Source: JBOZRQ01 sp050789255
GTDB taxonomy: Bacteria > Bacillota > Sulfobacillia > Symbiobacteriales > Symbiobacteriaceae
DNA length: 64,000 bases
NCBI GenBank assembly: GCA_050789255.1
Contig: JBOZRQ010000025.1
Coordinates: 62,001-126,000 of the forward strand
Direction of reading: 5' to 3'
Of this stretch, positions 40,851-49,580 are shown piece after piece. Position 1 is the first letter of the stretch, and each line of letters begins with the position of its first letter. A model generated the notes under the pieces. It was not told the DNA's origin, made no database searches, and saw only the letters and a program-made list of their open reading frames with translations. A program made the position numbers and the translations under genes.

Positions 40851-41873
40851 ATGGCTACCAAGAAAAGCGTCGAGATCAAACGGGTCCTTTCCGGCATCCA
40901 GCCCACCGGCAACCTGACCCTGGGCAATTACCTTGGTGCGATGCGCAACTTCGTGCAGCTTCAGCACCAGGCCGACTGCTACTTCTGCGTCGTCGACCTG
41001 CATGCGCTGACGGTTCAGCCGGACCCCAAGGCGCTCTATCAGAACACCCTCGACCTGGCCCGGCTCTATGTGGCCGCCGGGATCGACCCCAACGTGGCGA
41101 CGATCTTCGCGCAGTCCCAGGTGCCTGCCCACGCCGAGCTCGGCTGGCTGATGGAGGTCAACACCTACTTCGGCGAGCTCAAGCGCATGACCCAGTTCAA
41201 GGACAAGTCCGCCAAGCGCAAGGACGAGGGCGTCACCACCGGCCTCTTTACCTATCCCGCCCTGATGGCTGCCGATATCCTTCTCTATCAGGCTACGCAC
41301 GTTCCCGTCGGCGACGACCAGAAGCAGCACCTTGAGCTTTGCCGCGATGTGGCCACCCGCCTGAACCATCGCTTCGGCGATTTCCTGACCGTGCCCGAGC
41401 CCTACATCCCCAATCGCAAGAGCGGCGGGCGCATCATGAGCCTGACCGACCCGACCAAGAAGATGTCCAAGTCCGACGACGATCCCAACTCCTACATCCT
41501 GATGATGGATTCGCCGGACGTCATCCGCAACAAGATCAAGCGGGCGGTGACCGACCTGGGCCGCGAGGTGGTCTACAATGAGAAGGAGAAGCCCGGCATC
41601 TCGAACTTGATGGTGATCCTCTCACTCTGCACCGGCCAGACCCTCGATGAGATCTCCGGCAAGTACAACGGCTACGGCCAGTTCAAGAAGGATGTGGCCG
41701 AGGCGGTCATCGCCGTGCTGGAGCCGATTCAGAAGCGCTTCGCCGAGCTGTCCGAGCCGGGCGTGATCGAGGCGATCCTGGACAAGGGCGCGGAGAGGGC
41801 CGAGGCCGTGGCGATTCCCAACCTACGTGCGGTGCAGCAGCGGCTGGGCCTGGTGCCCCGGGGCGCCCGATGA
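40851..41873 (+). CDS. trpS: Tryptophanyl-tRNA synthetase
   Basis: Charges tRNA-Trp. 340 aa class I enzyme: PTGNLTLGNYLGA in the HIGH position, the VPVGDDQKQHLEL ATP/Trp site, and KKMSKSDDDPN. ATG 40851 with AAGGAGAGAT upstream. Unusual in that it sits between trpD and trpC and overlaps trpC by four bases, tying enzyme supply to Trp synthesis. No T-box fits in the 50-70 bases before it, so regulation must come from elsewhere. Confidence 0.96.
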   Translation: MATKKSVEIKRVLSGIQPTGNLTLGNYLGAMRNFVQLQHQADCYFCVVDLHALTVQPDPKALYQNTLDLARLYVAAGIDPNVATIFAQSQVPAHAELGWLMEVNTYFGELKRMTQFKDKSAKRKDEGVTTGLFTYPALMAADILLYQATHVPVGDDQKQHLELCRDVATRLNHRFGDFLTVPEPYIPNRKSGGRIMSLTDPTKKMSKSDDDPNSYILMMDSPDVIRNKIKRAVTDLGREVVYNEKEKPGISNLMVILSLCTGQTLDEISGKYNGYGQFKKDVAEAVIAVLEPIQKRFAELSEPGVIEAILDKGAERAEAVAIPNLRAVQQRLGLVPRGAR

Positions 41874-42670
41874 TCCTCGCCCGGATTCTCGCCACCAAGG
41901 CGGAGGAGGTGGCGGCCGCGAAGGTCTCCACCCCGCTGTCGGACTTGCGCACTGCGGCAGCGGCGGCGCCGGCGCCCAGGGGCTTCTTCCGGGCCCTGCG
42001 GGAGCCCGACGGGGTCCAGGTGATCGCCGAGGTGAAGAAGGCGAGCCCGTCGAAGGGGCTGATCCGGCCGGACTTCGACCCGGTCGCCATCGCAAGGGCC
42101 TACGAGTCGGCGGGCGCCGCTTGCCTAAGCGTCTTGACCGACGAACAGTACTTCCAGGGGTCGCTCGCCTACTTGCGGCAGATCCGGGCGGCCGTGAGGC
42201 TGCCGCTGCTCCGTAAGGACTTCGTAATCGATGAGTACCAGGTCTATGAAGCCCGGGCCGCCGGCGCCGACGCGATCCTGCTGATCGTGGCAGCGTTCCA
42301 CGGCGAATGCGCCGAGGGCCGCACCCCGGCGGACATGCACCGCCTGGCTCTGCTTGCCAGGGAGCTTGGGATGGATGTTCTCACCGAGGTCCACACCGAC
42401 GAGGAGCTGACCATCGCCTTGGAGTCCGGGGCGCCGCTGGTGGGCATCAACAACCGGGACCTGAAGTCCTTCCACACCACGCTGGAGGTCACCGAGCAGC
42501 TGGCGCCCCGCATTCCTGCCGACAGGCTGCTGGTCAGCGAGTCCGGCATCGGCAGCCATGCCGACATCCAGCGGGTGGCGGCGGCCGGCGCCAAGGCGGT
42601 GCTGGTCGGCGAGTCCCTGATGCGCCAGCCCGACGTGGCGGAGGCGCTCCGTACTCTGATGAATCGCTAA
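41870..42670 (+). CDS. trpC: Indole-3-glycerol-phosphate synthase
   Basis: Closes the indole ring from CdRP. 266-aa TIM barrel with EVKKASPSKGLI, FDPVAIARAYESAGAACLSVLTDE, LRKDFVID (catalytic Lys) and the NNRDLKSF and SESGIGSHAD phosphate sites. ATGA overlap with trpS; 16 bases before trpF with AAGGAGGGC between. Confidence 0.96.
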   Translation: MILARILATKAEEVAAAKVSTPLSDLRTAAAAAPAPRGFFRALREPDGVQVIAEVKKASPSKGLIRPDFDPVAIARAYESAGAACLSVLTDEQYFQGSLAYLRQIRAAVRLPLLRKDFVIDEYQVYEARAAGADAILLIVAAFHGECAEGRTPADMHRLALLARELGMDVLTEVHTDEELTIALESGAPLVGINNRDLKSFHTTLEVTEQLAPRIPADRLLVSESGIGSHADIQRVAAAGAKAVLVGESLMRQPDVAEALRTLMNR

Positions 42671-42686
42671 GGAGGGCGCCTTACTG

Positions 42687-43355
42687 ATGTGGGCTAAGAT
42701 CTGCGGAATCAGCACGATGAAGGCGGCGCTGGCCGCCGCCGAGGCCGGCGCCGATGCCGTGGGCTTTATCTTTGCCAAGAGCAAGCGGCAGATCGACCCC
42801 GACAAGGCGCAGAGCCTGGTGACGGCCCTGCCGGGAAACCTCCACAAGGTGGGCGTCTTCGTCGACAGCACGCCGGCGCAGATGCAGCGGGTCGCCGACT
42901 ACGCCGGTCTGACCGTCATCCAGATGCACGGCGCCGAACCGCCCGAGTTCATCGCCCAGGTGGACCGGCCGGTGATCAAGGCGTTCCGCATCAAGTCCGA
43001 GGCCGATTTGGTTCAACTGCCTGACTACCGGGCGGCGGCCGGCCTGCTGCTCGATCCTTACGTGGAGGGCCAGCACGGCGGCACCGGCCAGACCCTGGAT
43101 TGGTCGCTGATCGGCAAGGCGGCGGAGGTGCTGGCGAAAGCCGGCGTGCCCCTGTCCGGCCCGAACGACCCGCTCACCCCGGGCAAGCCGAAGCTGATCC
43201 TCGCCGGCGGCCTCACGCCCAACAACGTGGCCGCCGCGATCGCCCAGGCCCGGCCCGGCGGCGTGGACGTCTCCAGCGGCGTCGAGACCGACGGCGCCAA
43301 GGACCTCGACAAAATCTACGACTTCGTTGCAGAAGCAAAGGAGGGCCTCGCTTGA
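42687..43355 (+). CDS. trpF: Phosphoribosylanthranilate isomerase
   Basis: Isomerises PRA to CdRP. 222-aa TIM barrel: KICGISTMKAALAAAEAGAD (catalytic Cys), GFIFAKSKRQI, VFVDS, VIQMHGAEPP, LILAGGLTPNNV and DVSSGVE. ATG 42687 follows GGAGGGC at 42671-42677. The stop overlaps the trpB TTG start (TTGA). A slightly long insert precedes the AGGL strand. Confidence 0.95.
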   Translation: MWAKICGISTMKAALAAAEAGADAVGFIFAKSKRQIDPDKAQSLVTALPGNLHKVGVFVDSTPAQMQRVADYAGLTVIQMHGAEPPEFIAQVDRPVIKAFRIKSEADLVQLPDYRAAAGLLLDPYVEGQHGGTGQTLDWSLIGKAAEVLAKAGVPLSGPNDPLTPGKPKLILAGGLTPNNVAAAIAQARPGGVDVSSGVETDGAKDLDKIYDFVAEAKEGLA

Positions 43356-44563
43356 CCACCCAACGCCCCCTCACCCAGCCCGACGAGCGCGGCCACTTCG
43401 GCCCCTTTGGCGGCCGGTACGTCCCCGAGACGCTGATGTCCGCCTGCATCGAGCTGGAGCAGGCCTACAACAAGTACAAGAACGACCCGGAGTTCCTGGA
43501 GGAACTGAACTACTACCGTAAGCATTACATTGGCCGGGAGACCCCGCTCTACTTCGCCGAGCGCCTCACTAGCTATGTTGGCGGGGCGAAGATCTACCTC
43601 AAGCGGGAGGATCTCAACCACACCGGCGCCCATAAGATCAACAACGCCATGGGCCAGGCGCTGCTGGCCCGCCGCATGGGCAAGAAGCGCATCATCGCCG
43701 AGACGGGCGCCGGCCAGCACGGCGTCGCCACAGCCACCGTCTGCGCCCTCTTTGGCCTGGAGTGCGAGGTCCACATGGGCGAGATCGACGTCGCCCGCCA
43801 GGAGCTGAACGTCTTCCGCATGCGGCTGCTCGGCGCCCGGGTTCTGCCCACCAAGTCCGGCTCCCGCACCCTGAAGGACGCCACCAACGAGGCAATCCGC
43901 GACTGGGTGACCAACGTGGAGACCACGCATTACATCATCGGGTCGGTCGTCGGGCCGCATCCCTATCCCATGATGGTGCGCGACTTCCAGTCGATCATCG
44001 GCCTTGAGACCATTGATCAGATCCAGGCCGCCGAGGGGCGCCTCCCCGACGCCGTCGTCGCCTGCGTGGGCGGCGGGTCGAACGCCATCGGCATCTTCCA
44101 TCCGCTATCAAGCTACCCCGGCGTCCGCCTGATCGGCGTGGAGGCCGGCGGCCATGGTCTCGCCTCCGACAAGCACGGCGCCACCATGACCGGCGGCGGT
44201 GCGGTGGGCGTCTTCCACGGCGCCAAGAGCTACCTGCTGCAGGACACCTACGGCCAGGTGACCGAGGCCCACTCGATCTCCGCCGGCCTGGACTACCCCG
44301 GCGTCGGTCCCGAGCACGCCTACTTCCGGGACCAGGGCATCGCTGAGTACATCGCCGTGACCGACCAGCAGGCCCTGGAGGGCATGAAGCTGCTCTCCCG
44401 CACCGAGGGGATCATCCCGGCGCTGGAGTCCAGCCACGCCGTCTACCAGGCCGTGGAGGTCGCCCGGTCTATGCCGAAGGACTCGATTCTGATCATCAAC
44501 GTGTCCGGCCGCGGCGACAAGGACATGGTCCAGGTCAGCCAAGTGCTAGGAGGTGACCTGTAA
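43352..44563 (+). CDS. trpB: Tryptophan synthase beta chain
   Basis: PLP enzyme joining indole to serine. 403 aa with GHFGPFGGRYVPETLM, the PLP lysine in NHTGAHKINNA, AETGAGQHG, CVGGGSNAIG and the closing SGRGDKD. TTG 43352 is set 7 bases after AGGAGG and overlaps trpF; longer open frames run through trpF. Standard TrpB1 type. Confidence 0.97.
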   Translation: MTTQRPLTQPDERGHFGPFGGRYVPETLMSACIELEQAYNKYKNDPEFLEELNYYRKHYIGRETPLYFAERLTSYVGGAKIYLKREDLNHTGAHKINNAMGQALLARRMGKKRIIAETGAGQHGVATATVCALFGLECEVHMGEIDVARQELNVFRMRLLGARVLPTKSGSRTLKDATNEAIRDWVTNVETTHYIIGSVVGPHPYPMMVRDFQSIIGLETIDQIQAAEGRLPDAVVACVGGGSNAIGIFHPLSSYPGVRLIGVEAGGHGLASDKHGATMTGGGAVGVFHGAKSYLLQDTYGQVTEAHSISAGLDYPGVGPEHAYFRDQGIAEYIAVTDQQALEGMKLLSRTEGIIPALESSHAVYQAVEVARSMPKDSILIINVSGRGDKDMVQVSQVLGGDL

Positions 44564-45360
44564 TGAGCCGGATCGCCAACCGATTTGCTATGCTGCGTGA
44601 GCGCCGCGAGAAGGCCCTGGTCACCTACATCGCCGCCGGCGACCCCAGCCTGGATGCGACCAAGGACCTGGTGAAGGCCATCGAGCGGGCCGGGGCAGAC
44701 ATCGTCGAGCTCGGCCTCGCCTTCTCGGACCCCCTGGCCGATGGTCCCGTGATCCAGGCGGGCTCCCAGCGGGCCCTGGCCGCCGGCGCCAACACCGACA
44801 ACGTCCTGAAGGTGATCGCCGAGCTGCGCACCGAGGGCGTCCAGCTTCCCATCGTGATCATGACCTACTACAACCTGCTCAACCGGCCCGGCGTGGATGC
44901 CTTCTGCGCCCGCGCCGCGGCAGCGGGGGTGGATGGACTAATCTTGCCGGACGTGCCGATGGAGGAGGGCGACGAGGTCCTCGAAGCAGCGACCAAGCAC
45001 GGGCTCGACCTGATCCAGTTCGCGGCGCCCACCTCAACCCCCGACCGCATCGAGCGTGCCGCTAAGCTCGCCACCGGCTTCGTCTACTGCGTCTCCCTGA
45101 CCGGCGTCACCGGCCAGCGCACCGAGCTCCCCACCCGCTTCGTCGACGTGGTGAAGGCCGCCCAGAGCCACACCGCCACGCCCGTCTGCGTCGGCTTCGG
45201 CATCTCCACCCCCGACCAGGTCCGCCAAGTCGCCGCCATCGCCGACGGCGTCATCGTCGGCAGCGCCATCGTCAAGCTCTGCGGGCAAGACTTGCCGCGG
45301 AGCGAGCTGGTGGCTCGGGTCGGCGAGTTCGTCTCGCAACTAAAGGCAGCAACCAGGTAA
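44563..45360 (+). CDS. trpA: Tryptophan synthase alpha chain
   Basis: Cleaves indole-3-glycerol phosphate and tunnels indole to TrpB. 265 aa. VTYIAAGDP, the catalytic Glu in IVELGLAFSDPLADGPVIQ, MTYYN, LPDVPMEE and GFGIS are visible. The ATG overlaps the trpB stop (TAATG). No hairpin terminator follows; a palindromic repeat starts within 7 bases. Confidence 0.97.
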   Translation: MSRIANRFAMLRERREKALVTYIAAGDPSLDATKDLVKAIERAGADIVELGLAFSDPLADGPVIQAGSQRALAAGANTDNVLKVIAELRTEGVQLPIVIMTYYNLLNRPGVDAFCARAAAAGVDGLILPDVPMEEGDEVLEAATKHGLDLIQFAAPTSTPDRIERAAKLATGFVYCVSLTGVTGQRTELPTRFVDVVKAAQSHTATPVCVGFGISTPDQVRQVAAIADGVIVGSAIVKLCGQDLPRSELVARVGEFVSQLKAATR

Positions 45361-45366
45361 AGACGC

Positions 45367-45518
45367 ATATTTTACCGCAGATTACGCAGATTTTTATGAT
45401 TACGCAGATTATGTCGAGAGTATGGTCCTGGTAAATTTATATATATATTTACTTGGCCCGACTGTTAAGCGACATCCGCGTAATCCATTAAATCTGCGTA
45501 ATCTGCGGTAAATTGTCC
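45367..45518 (-). repeat. Dispersed palindromic repeat, copy 2 (inverted relative to copy 1)
   Basis: About 150 bp between trpA and the aroF promoter. The left arm (45378-45420) repeats exactly, inverted, the 36 bases at 22653-22688 of copy 1. The outer end reads TTTTACCGCAGATTACGCAG, with its inverted partner CTGCGTAATCTGCGGTAAA on the right followed by TTGTCC. The AT core lies at 45433-45450. Confidence 0.85.
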
Positions 45519-45532
45519 GAATGCAAAAAGGG

Positions 45533-45561
45533 TTGACCGAATATCCCAACGGGTGTATACT
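45533..45561 (+). promoter_or_regulatory. Sigma-A promoter of the aroF operon
   Basis: TTGACC (45533-45538), 17-base spacer, TATACT (45556-45561), 15 bases after the repeat. Confidence 0.85.
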
Positions 45562-45579
45562 CTGCTTCAATATACGAAA

Positions 45580-45857
45580 GCGATGAACGGGAGAAGTAAG
45601 CTCAACGCCGGAGAGCTGCAGAGAGCCAGCGGTTGGTGCAAGCTGGTGCCGAAGGCGAGCTGAATACACCTGGGAGCGCAGGCTGAAAAGACGGCTTAAG
45701 ACGTCTGAGTAGGTACGCCGGCACACCCCCGTTATCATGGGTGGCGAGGATGTTGGTCCTCGGCTGAGGTGGGTCCCGTCGTTGGGGCCAAGCAGGGTGG
45801 TACCGCGGTAGCTGTGCATATACAGCCTCCGTCCCGTTTTTCGGGGCGGAGGCTTTT
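45580..45857 (+). promoter_or_regulatory. T-box riboswitch, Tyr specifier, upstream of aroF-tyrA-aroA
   Basis: Stem I contains GCGATGAACGGGAGAAGTAA and CAGAGAG; AAGCTC near 45597 pairs GAGCTG near 45657. The specifier strand is GAA-TAC-A, with TAC (Tyr) at 45665-45667. The T-box core AGGGTGGTACCGCGG is at 45793-45807, and the terminator GCCTCCGTCCCG / CGGGGCGGAGGC with TTTT at 45825-45857. Tyrosyl-tRNA charging should thus control the operon containing prephenate dehydrogenase. Confidence 0.93.
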
Positions 45858-45901
45858 ACTTTTGACATCAAGAGGTCTAAACTAAGGAGAGGTGTGCTCA
45901 A

Positions 45902-46942
45902 ATGATCATTATCATGCGAAAAGGCGCCCAGGAGAACGAAATCAACTCCGTCATCGATCGGGTTAAGAACGTCGGGTTCGGCGTTCACCTCTCCCGGGGC
46001 GTGGAGCGCACCATCATCGGGGCGATCGGCGGCGACCGCCAGGCCCTGGCCAACCTGAACCTGGAGGCGCATCCGGGCGTGGAGCAGATCACCCCCATCT
46101 CCAAGCCGTACAAGCTGGCCTCCCGTGACTTCCATCCGGAGGATACCGTCATCAACATCGGCACCAGCTCGGTTGGCGGCAACGACCTGTGGGTCGTGGC
46201 CGGACCGTGCTCGGTGGAGGGCCGGGACCTGCTGCTGGAGAGCGCCGATATGGTGCGGACCGGCGGCGCTCACGCCCTGCGGGCCGGCGCCTTCAAGCCC
46301 CGCACCAGCCCCTACAGCTTCCAGGGCCACGGCGAAGAGGGCCTGAAGATGCTGGTCGAGGCCCGGGAGCGGTGCGGTCTGCCCGTGGTGACCGAGGTGA
46401 TGGACACCCGTGATGTGGAGCTCGTGGAGCGCTACGCCGACGTACTGCAAATTGGCACCCGCAACATGCAGAACTTCTCGCTGCTCAAGGAATGCGGCAA
46501 GGCTCGCAAGCCCGTCCTGCTCAAGCGTGGGATGAGCGCCACGATTGAGGAGTGGCTGATGAGCGCCGAGTACATCATGAGCGAGGGCAACCACAACGTG
46601 ATTCTCTGCGAGCGTGGCATCCGCACCTACGAGACGGCCACCCGCAACACGCTGGACCTCTCCGCGGTGGTGGTGGCCAAGTCGCTGACCCACCTGCCGG
46701 TGGTGGTCGACCCCAGCCACGGCGTGGGCAAGCGCAAGTTCGTCGTCGCTATGGCCCGGGCTGCTGTGGCCGCAGGCGCCGACGGCATCCTGGTCGAGGT
46801 GCACCAGCGCCCCGACGAGGCGCTCAGCGACGCCGCCCAGACCATCGGGCCGGCCGCCTTCCAGCAGATGATGACCGAGATCAGCCAGATCGCCGAGGTG
46901 CTCGGCCGCCGGGTGCCCCTGGCCGCCCACGCCCATGCCTAG
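45902..46942 (+). CDS. aroF: DAHP synthase, type I beta, with N-terminal ferredoxin-like regulatory domain
   Basis: First step of the shikimate pathway, joining PEP and erythrose 4-phosphate. 346 aa. Residues 1-70 match the ACT-like regulatory domain of the Thermotoga-type enzyme (MIIIMRKGAQENEINSVIDR); the barrel has VVAGPCSVEG, AGAFKPRTSPYSFQG, EVMD, QIGTRNMQNF, KRGM and DPSHGVGKR. It is the first gene after the Tyr T-box, so Tyr likely controls it by both attenuation and feedback (the latter inferred). Confidence 0.95.
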   Translation: MIIIMRKGAQENEINSVIDRVKNVGFGVHLSRGVERTIIGAIGGDRQALANLNLEAHPGVEQITPISKPYKLASRDFHPEDTVINIGTSSVGGNDLWVVAGPCSVEGRDLLLESADMVRTGGAHALRAGAFKPRTSPYSFQGHGEEGLKMLVEARERCGLPVVTEVMDTRDVELVERYADVLQIGTRNMQNFSLLKECGKARKPVLLKRGMSATIEEWLMSAEYIMSEGNHNVILCERGIRTYETATRNTLDLSAVVVAKSLTHLPVVVDPSHGVGKRKFVVAMARAAVAAGADGILVEVHQRPDEALSDAAQTIGPAAFQQMMTEISQIAEVLGRRVPLAAHAHA

Positions 46943-47801
46943 CGGCGGCTTTCGCATCGCCATCCTGGGGGTCGGCCTGATCGGCGGCAGCCTCGGGATG
47001 GCGTGGCGCAGAGCGGGCGTGGCCCGGGAGATCATCGGCATCGATGTGGCGCCGCTGGATAACGCCGTGGCGCTGGGCGCCGTCGACCGGATCGTCAGCG
47101 ACCCGGCCGAGGGGCTCGCCCAGGCCGACGTGATTGTGCTGGGCGCCCCGGTGGGAACGATCGTCTCGCAGGCCGCTGAGCTGGCCCGCCACGTGAGGCC
47201 CGGGGCCGTCGTCACCGACGTGGGCTCCACCAAGCTGGAGATCGTGCGGGCCTGGGAGGCGCACCTGCCCGACGGGGCCTGCTTCGTGGGCGGCCACCCG
47301 ATCTTCGGGCGGGAGGTGGGCGGGGTGCAGAACGGTTCGCCCGACTTGCCCCTTGGCTCCCGCTATGTGCTCACCCCTGGTGAGCGGGCCACCCCGGAGT
47401 CGGTGGACCTGGTTCGCAGCCTCGCCGAGGCGGCCGGCGCCCGGGTCGCGATCATGCGGCCCGAGGAGCACGACGCCCGGGTGGCGGTCTCCTCGCACCT
47501 GCCCCAGCTGGTAGCCACGGCCCTGGCCAGCGCCGCCCTGGACGCCGAGGAGCGGATCGGCGGCGTGCTGGAGCTTACCGCCACCGGGTTCGCTGACACG
47601 ACCCGGATCGCCCGGAGCCCCGCCGGCCTCTGGACCGATATCTTCCTGACGAACTCGGTCTCGCTGCGCTCGGCGCTCCTCATTTTCCGGGAGTCGCTGG
47701 ACGCCCTGGAGCGGGCGCTGGAGTACGAGTCGCCCGAGGCGATTGAGGAGATCTTCGGCAAAGCGCATGAGGCGTGTAAGCGGCTTCCCCCCCGAACATA
47801 G
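46935..47801 (+). CDS. tyrA: Prephenate dehydrogenase
   Basis: Oxidises prephenate toward tyrosine. 288 aa: Rossmann GVGLIGGSLGMAWRR, DVGSTK, the substrate-site GGHPIFGREVGG and SSHLPQLVATALA (catalytic His). It lacks the C-terminal ACT domain found in Bacillus TyrA, so direct Tyr feedback is not expected from the sequence. The first 8 bases overlap aroF. Confidence 0.94.
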   Translation: MPSGGFRIAILGVGLIGGSLGMAWRRAGVAREIIGIDVAPLDNAVALGAVDRIVSDPAEGLAQADVIVLGAPVGTIVSQAAELARHVRPGAVVTDVGSTKLEIVRAWEAHLPDGACFVGGHPIFGREVGGVQNGSPDLPLGSRYVLTPGERATPESVDLVRSLAEAAGARVAIMRPEEHDARVAVSSHLPQLVATALASAALDAEERIGGVLELTATGFADTTRIARSPAGLWTDIFLTNSVSLRSALLIFRESLDALERALEYESPEAIEEIFGKAHEACKRLPPRT

Positions 47802-47861
47802 AGATGATAGAGCCGGGCTGCCAACGCAGTCCGGCCTACTTATAAGGAGGATCCCTCCGAC

Positions 47862-49154
47862 ATGGATGTGAAAGTCTACCCTGCCGAGCGCCTGGCGGGC
47901 ACCATCAACCCGCCCAGCTCCAAGAACTACACCACCCGTTACCTGCTGGCCGCCGCCCTGGCCGCCGGCGAGAGCGTGATCCACTACCCCGCCCACAGCG
48001 AGGACAGCGAGGCGATGCAGCGCTGCCTGACCGCCCTGGGCGCCGTCCTCACGCATGAGGGCGATACCCTGCGGGTAGTCGGCTTCGGCCGAAGCCCGCG
48101 CAATCCCGGGACGCTGAACCCCGGCAACGCCGGCGCCGTGCTGCGCTTCCTCATCGCGGCCTGCGCCGCCACCCTGCCCAAGATCACCTTCGTGACCGAG
48201 TACGCCGAGTCGCTCGGCAAGCGGCCCCAGGCCGACCTGCTGGACGCCCTGACCCAGCTGGGCGCCGTCTGCGAGAGCCGGGACGGCCGCCTGCCCATCA
48301 CCGTGCGGGGCGGAAACCTTGCCGGGGGCCTGGTCCGGGTCAGCGGCGAGATCTCCAGCCAGTTCACCAGCGGGCTGCTCTTCGCGGCGCCCCTCACCGG
48401 CCGCGAGGTGACCATCGAGGTGACGGGCGACATGAAGTCGCTCCCGCCGATTCGCCAGACCCTACAGGTACTGCGGGAGGCCGGCATCACCGTGCACGCC
48501 TCGGAGGATCTGCGCCGCTTCGTGGTGCCCGCGGGCCAGCACTACCAGCCCCGGGAGTACACCGTCCCCGGCGACTACCCGGGCTCTTCCGCCCTGATGG
48601 CCGCTGCCGCCGTGGTCCCCTCGGAGGTCACGATCCTGCGGCTCTACCAGGAGGATGAGCAGGGCGAGCGCGCAGCGGTGGACGTGCTGAAGGCCATGGG
48701 CGCCGATATCACCCACGAAAACAACCGCGTATGCATTCATGGAGGTAGGGTCCTGAGAGGAGGACGCTTCGACGGGGATCGGTTTACCGATGCAGTTTTG
48801 TCCCTGGTAGCGCTTTCGTGCTATGCGGAAGGTACTACTACGTTCTATAATGTAGAAAACTTGCGCTACAAAGAGTGCGATCGGATTACCGACTACCGGC
48901 ACGAATTGCTCAAAACCGGCGCCCGGGTGGACGAAGGGCGTGCGGAGATCATCATCACCGGGCGCCCCGAAGGGGTGGAGGGTGGATGCGAAGTCGACTC
49001 CCGCATCGACCACCGGGTGATCATGGGGCTGACTGTCGTCGCCCTGCGGAGCAAGGAGCCGGTCGTGATCCGGAATGCACACCACGTAGCCAAATCCTAC
49101 CCGGCCTTCTTCGATCACCTGCGGAGCCTCGGCGCCCGCATCGAGGAGCTGTAG
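47862..49154 (+). CDS. aroA: 5-enolpyruvylshikimate-3-phosphate synthase, with divergent active-site residues
   Basis: Transfers enolpyruvyl from PEP to shikimate 3-phosphate. 430 aa with GEISSQFTSGLL, PGDYPGSSA, catalytic Asp in FTDAVLSL, YKECDRI (Lys-Glu) and DHRVIM. By alignment from memory with the E. coli enzyme, three usual residues differ: Ser23 is Asn (SKNYTTR), Thr97 is Ala and Pro101 is Phe (GNAGAVLRF). ATG with AAGGAGG at 47844-47850. A segment at about 48720-48910 uses AT-rich codons unlike the rest of the gene. Confidence 0.93.
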   Translation: MDVKVYPAERLAGTINPPSSKNYTTRYLLAAALAAGESVIHYPAHSEDSEAMQRCLTALGAVLTHEGDTLRVVGFGRSPRNPGTLNPGNAGAVLRFLIAACAATLPKITFVTEYAESLGKRPQADLLDALTQLGAVCESRDGRLPITVRGGNLAGGLVRVSGEISSQFTSGLLFAAPLTGREVTIEVTGDMKSLPPIRQTLQVLREAGITVHASEDLRRFVVPAGQHYQPREYTVPGDYPGSSALMAAAAVVPSEVTILRLYQEDEQGERAAVDVLKAMGADITHENNRVCIHGGRVLRGGRFDGDRFTDAVLSLVALSCYAEGTTTFYNVENLRYKECDRITDYRHELLKTGARVDEGRAEIIITGRPEGVEGGCEVDSRIDHRVIMGLTVVALRSKEPVVIRNAHHVAKSYPAFFDHLRSLGARIEEL

Positions 49155-49178
49155 CCGGGCACAAGGGGTGCGATCCAC

Positions 49179-49532
49179 ATGGTGTGGCGGCTGCGTATGC
49201 ATCGAATCAGAAGGGCTTACGGCAGGGCGATCGGGTTCTCTCTCGCCAGCGGTGTGATCGGGGCCGCACTGATGACCGTCTACAGCATTCTGCACGACCA
49301 TATCAAGCACGGCCACTCCGGCACCCACGGTTGGATTCTGGCGGCACTGGGCTTCAGCCTCTGCCTGGCCGGCGTGGGCTACGCCCTCCACGGCGAGGCG
49401 CCCAGCGTGCGAGAGTACGCCGAGGGCGAGAGCGAGGCGATGCCCGGCATCTCCAAGCTCCTCAGCGGTCTGACTGCCTGCGGCGGCGGCATGGCCATGT
49501 TCGCCATCGGGATGATGAATCTCAACATGTGA
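49179..49532 (+). CDS. Small membrane protein, unknown
   Basis: 117 aa with three hydrophobic segments (AIGFSLASGVIGAALMTVYS, GWILAALGFSLCLAGVGYAL and GLTACGGGMAMFAIGMM) and a His-rich turn (HDHIKHGHSGTHG). Follows aroA by 24 bases; it could be the last gene of the operon. No family recognised. Confidence 0.6.
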   Translation: MVWRLRMHRIRRAYGRAIGFSLASGVIGAALMTVYSILHDHIKHGHSGTHGWILAALGFSLCLAGVGYALHGEAPSVREYAEGESEAMPGISKLLSGLTACGGGMAMFAIGMMNLNM

Positions 49533-49541
49533 TCTCTTGTA

Positions 49542-49580
49542 CCGGGCGGTGCTTGTTATAGCACCGTCCGGACGTTTTTT
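49542..49580 (+). terminator. Rho-independent terminator after the small membrane protein gene
   Basis: CCGGGCGGTGC (49542-49552) / GCACCGTCCGG (49561-49571) with one G-T pair, then ACG and TTTTTT (49575-49580). A repeat copy starts in this T-run. Confidence 0.85.
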
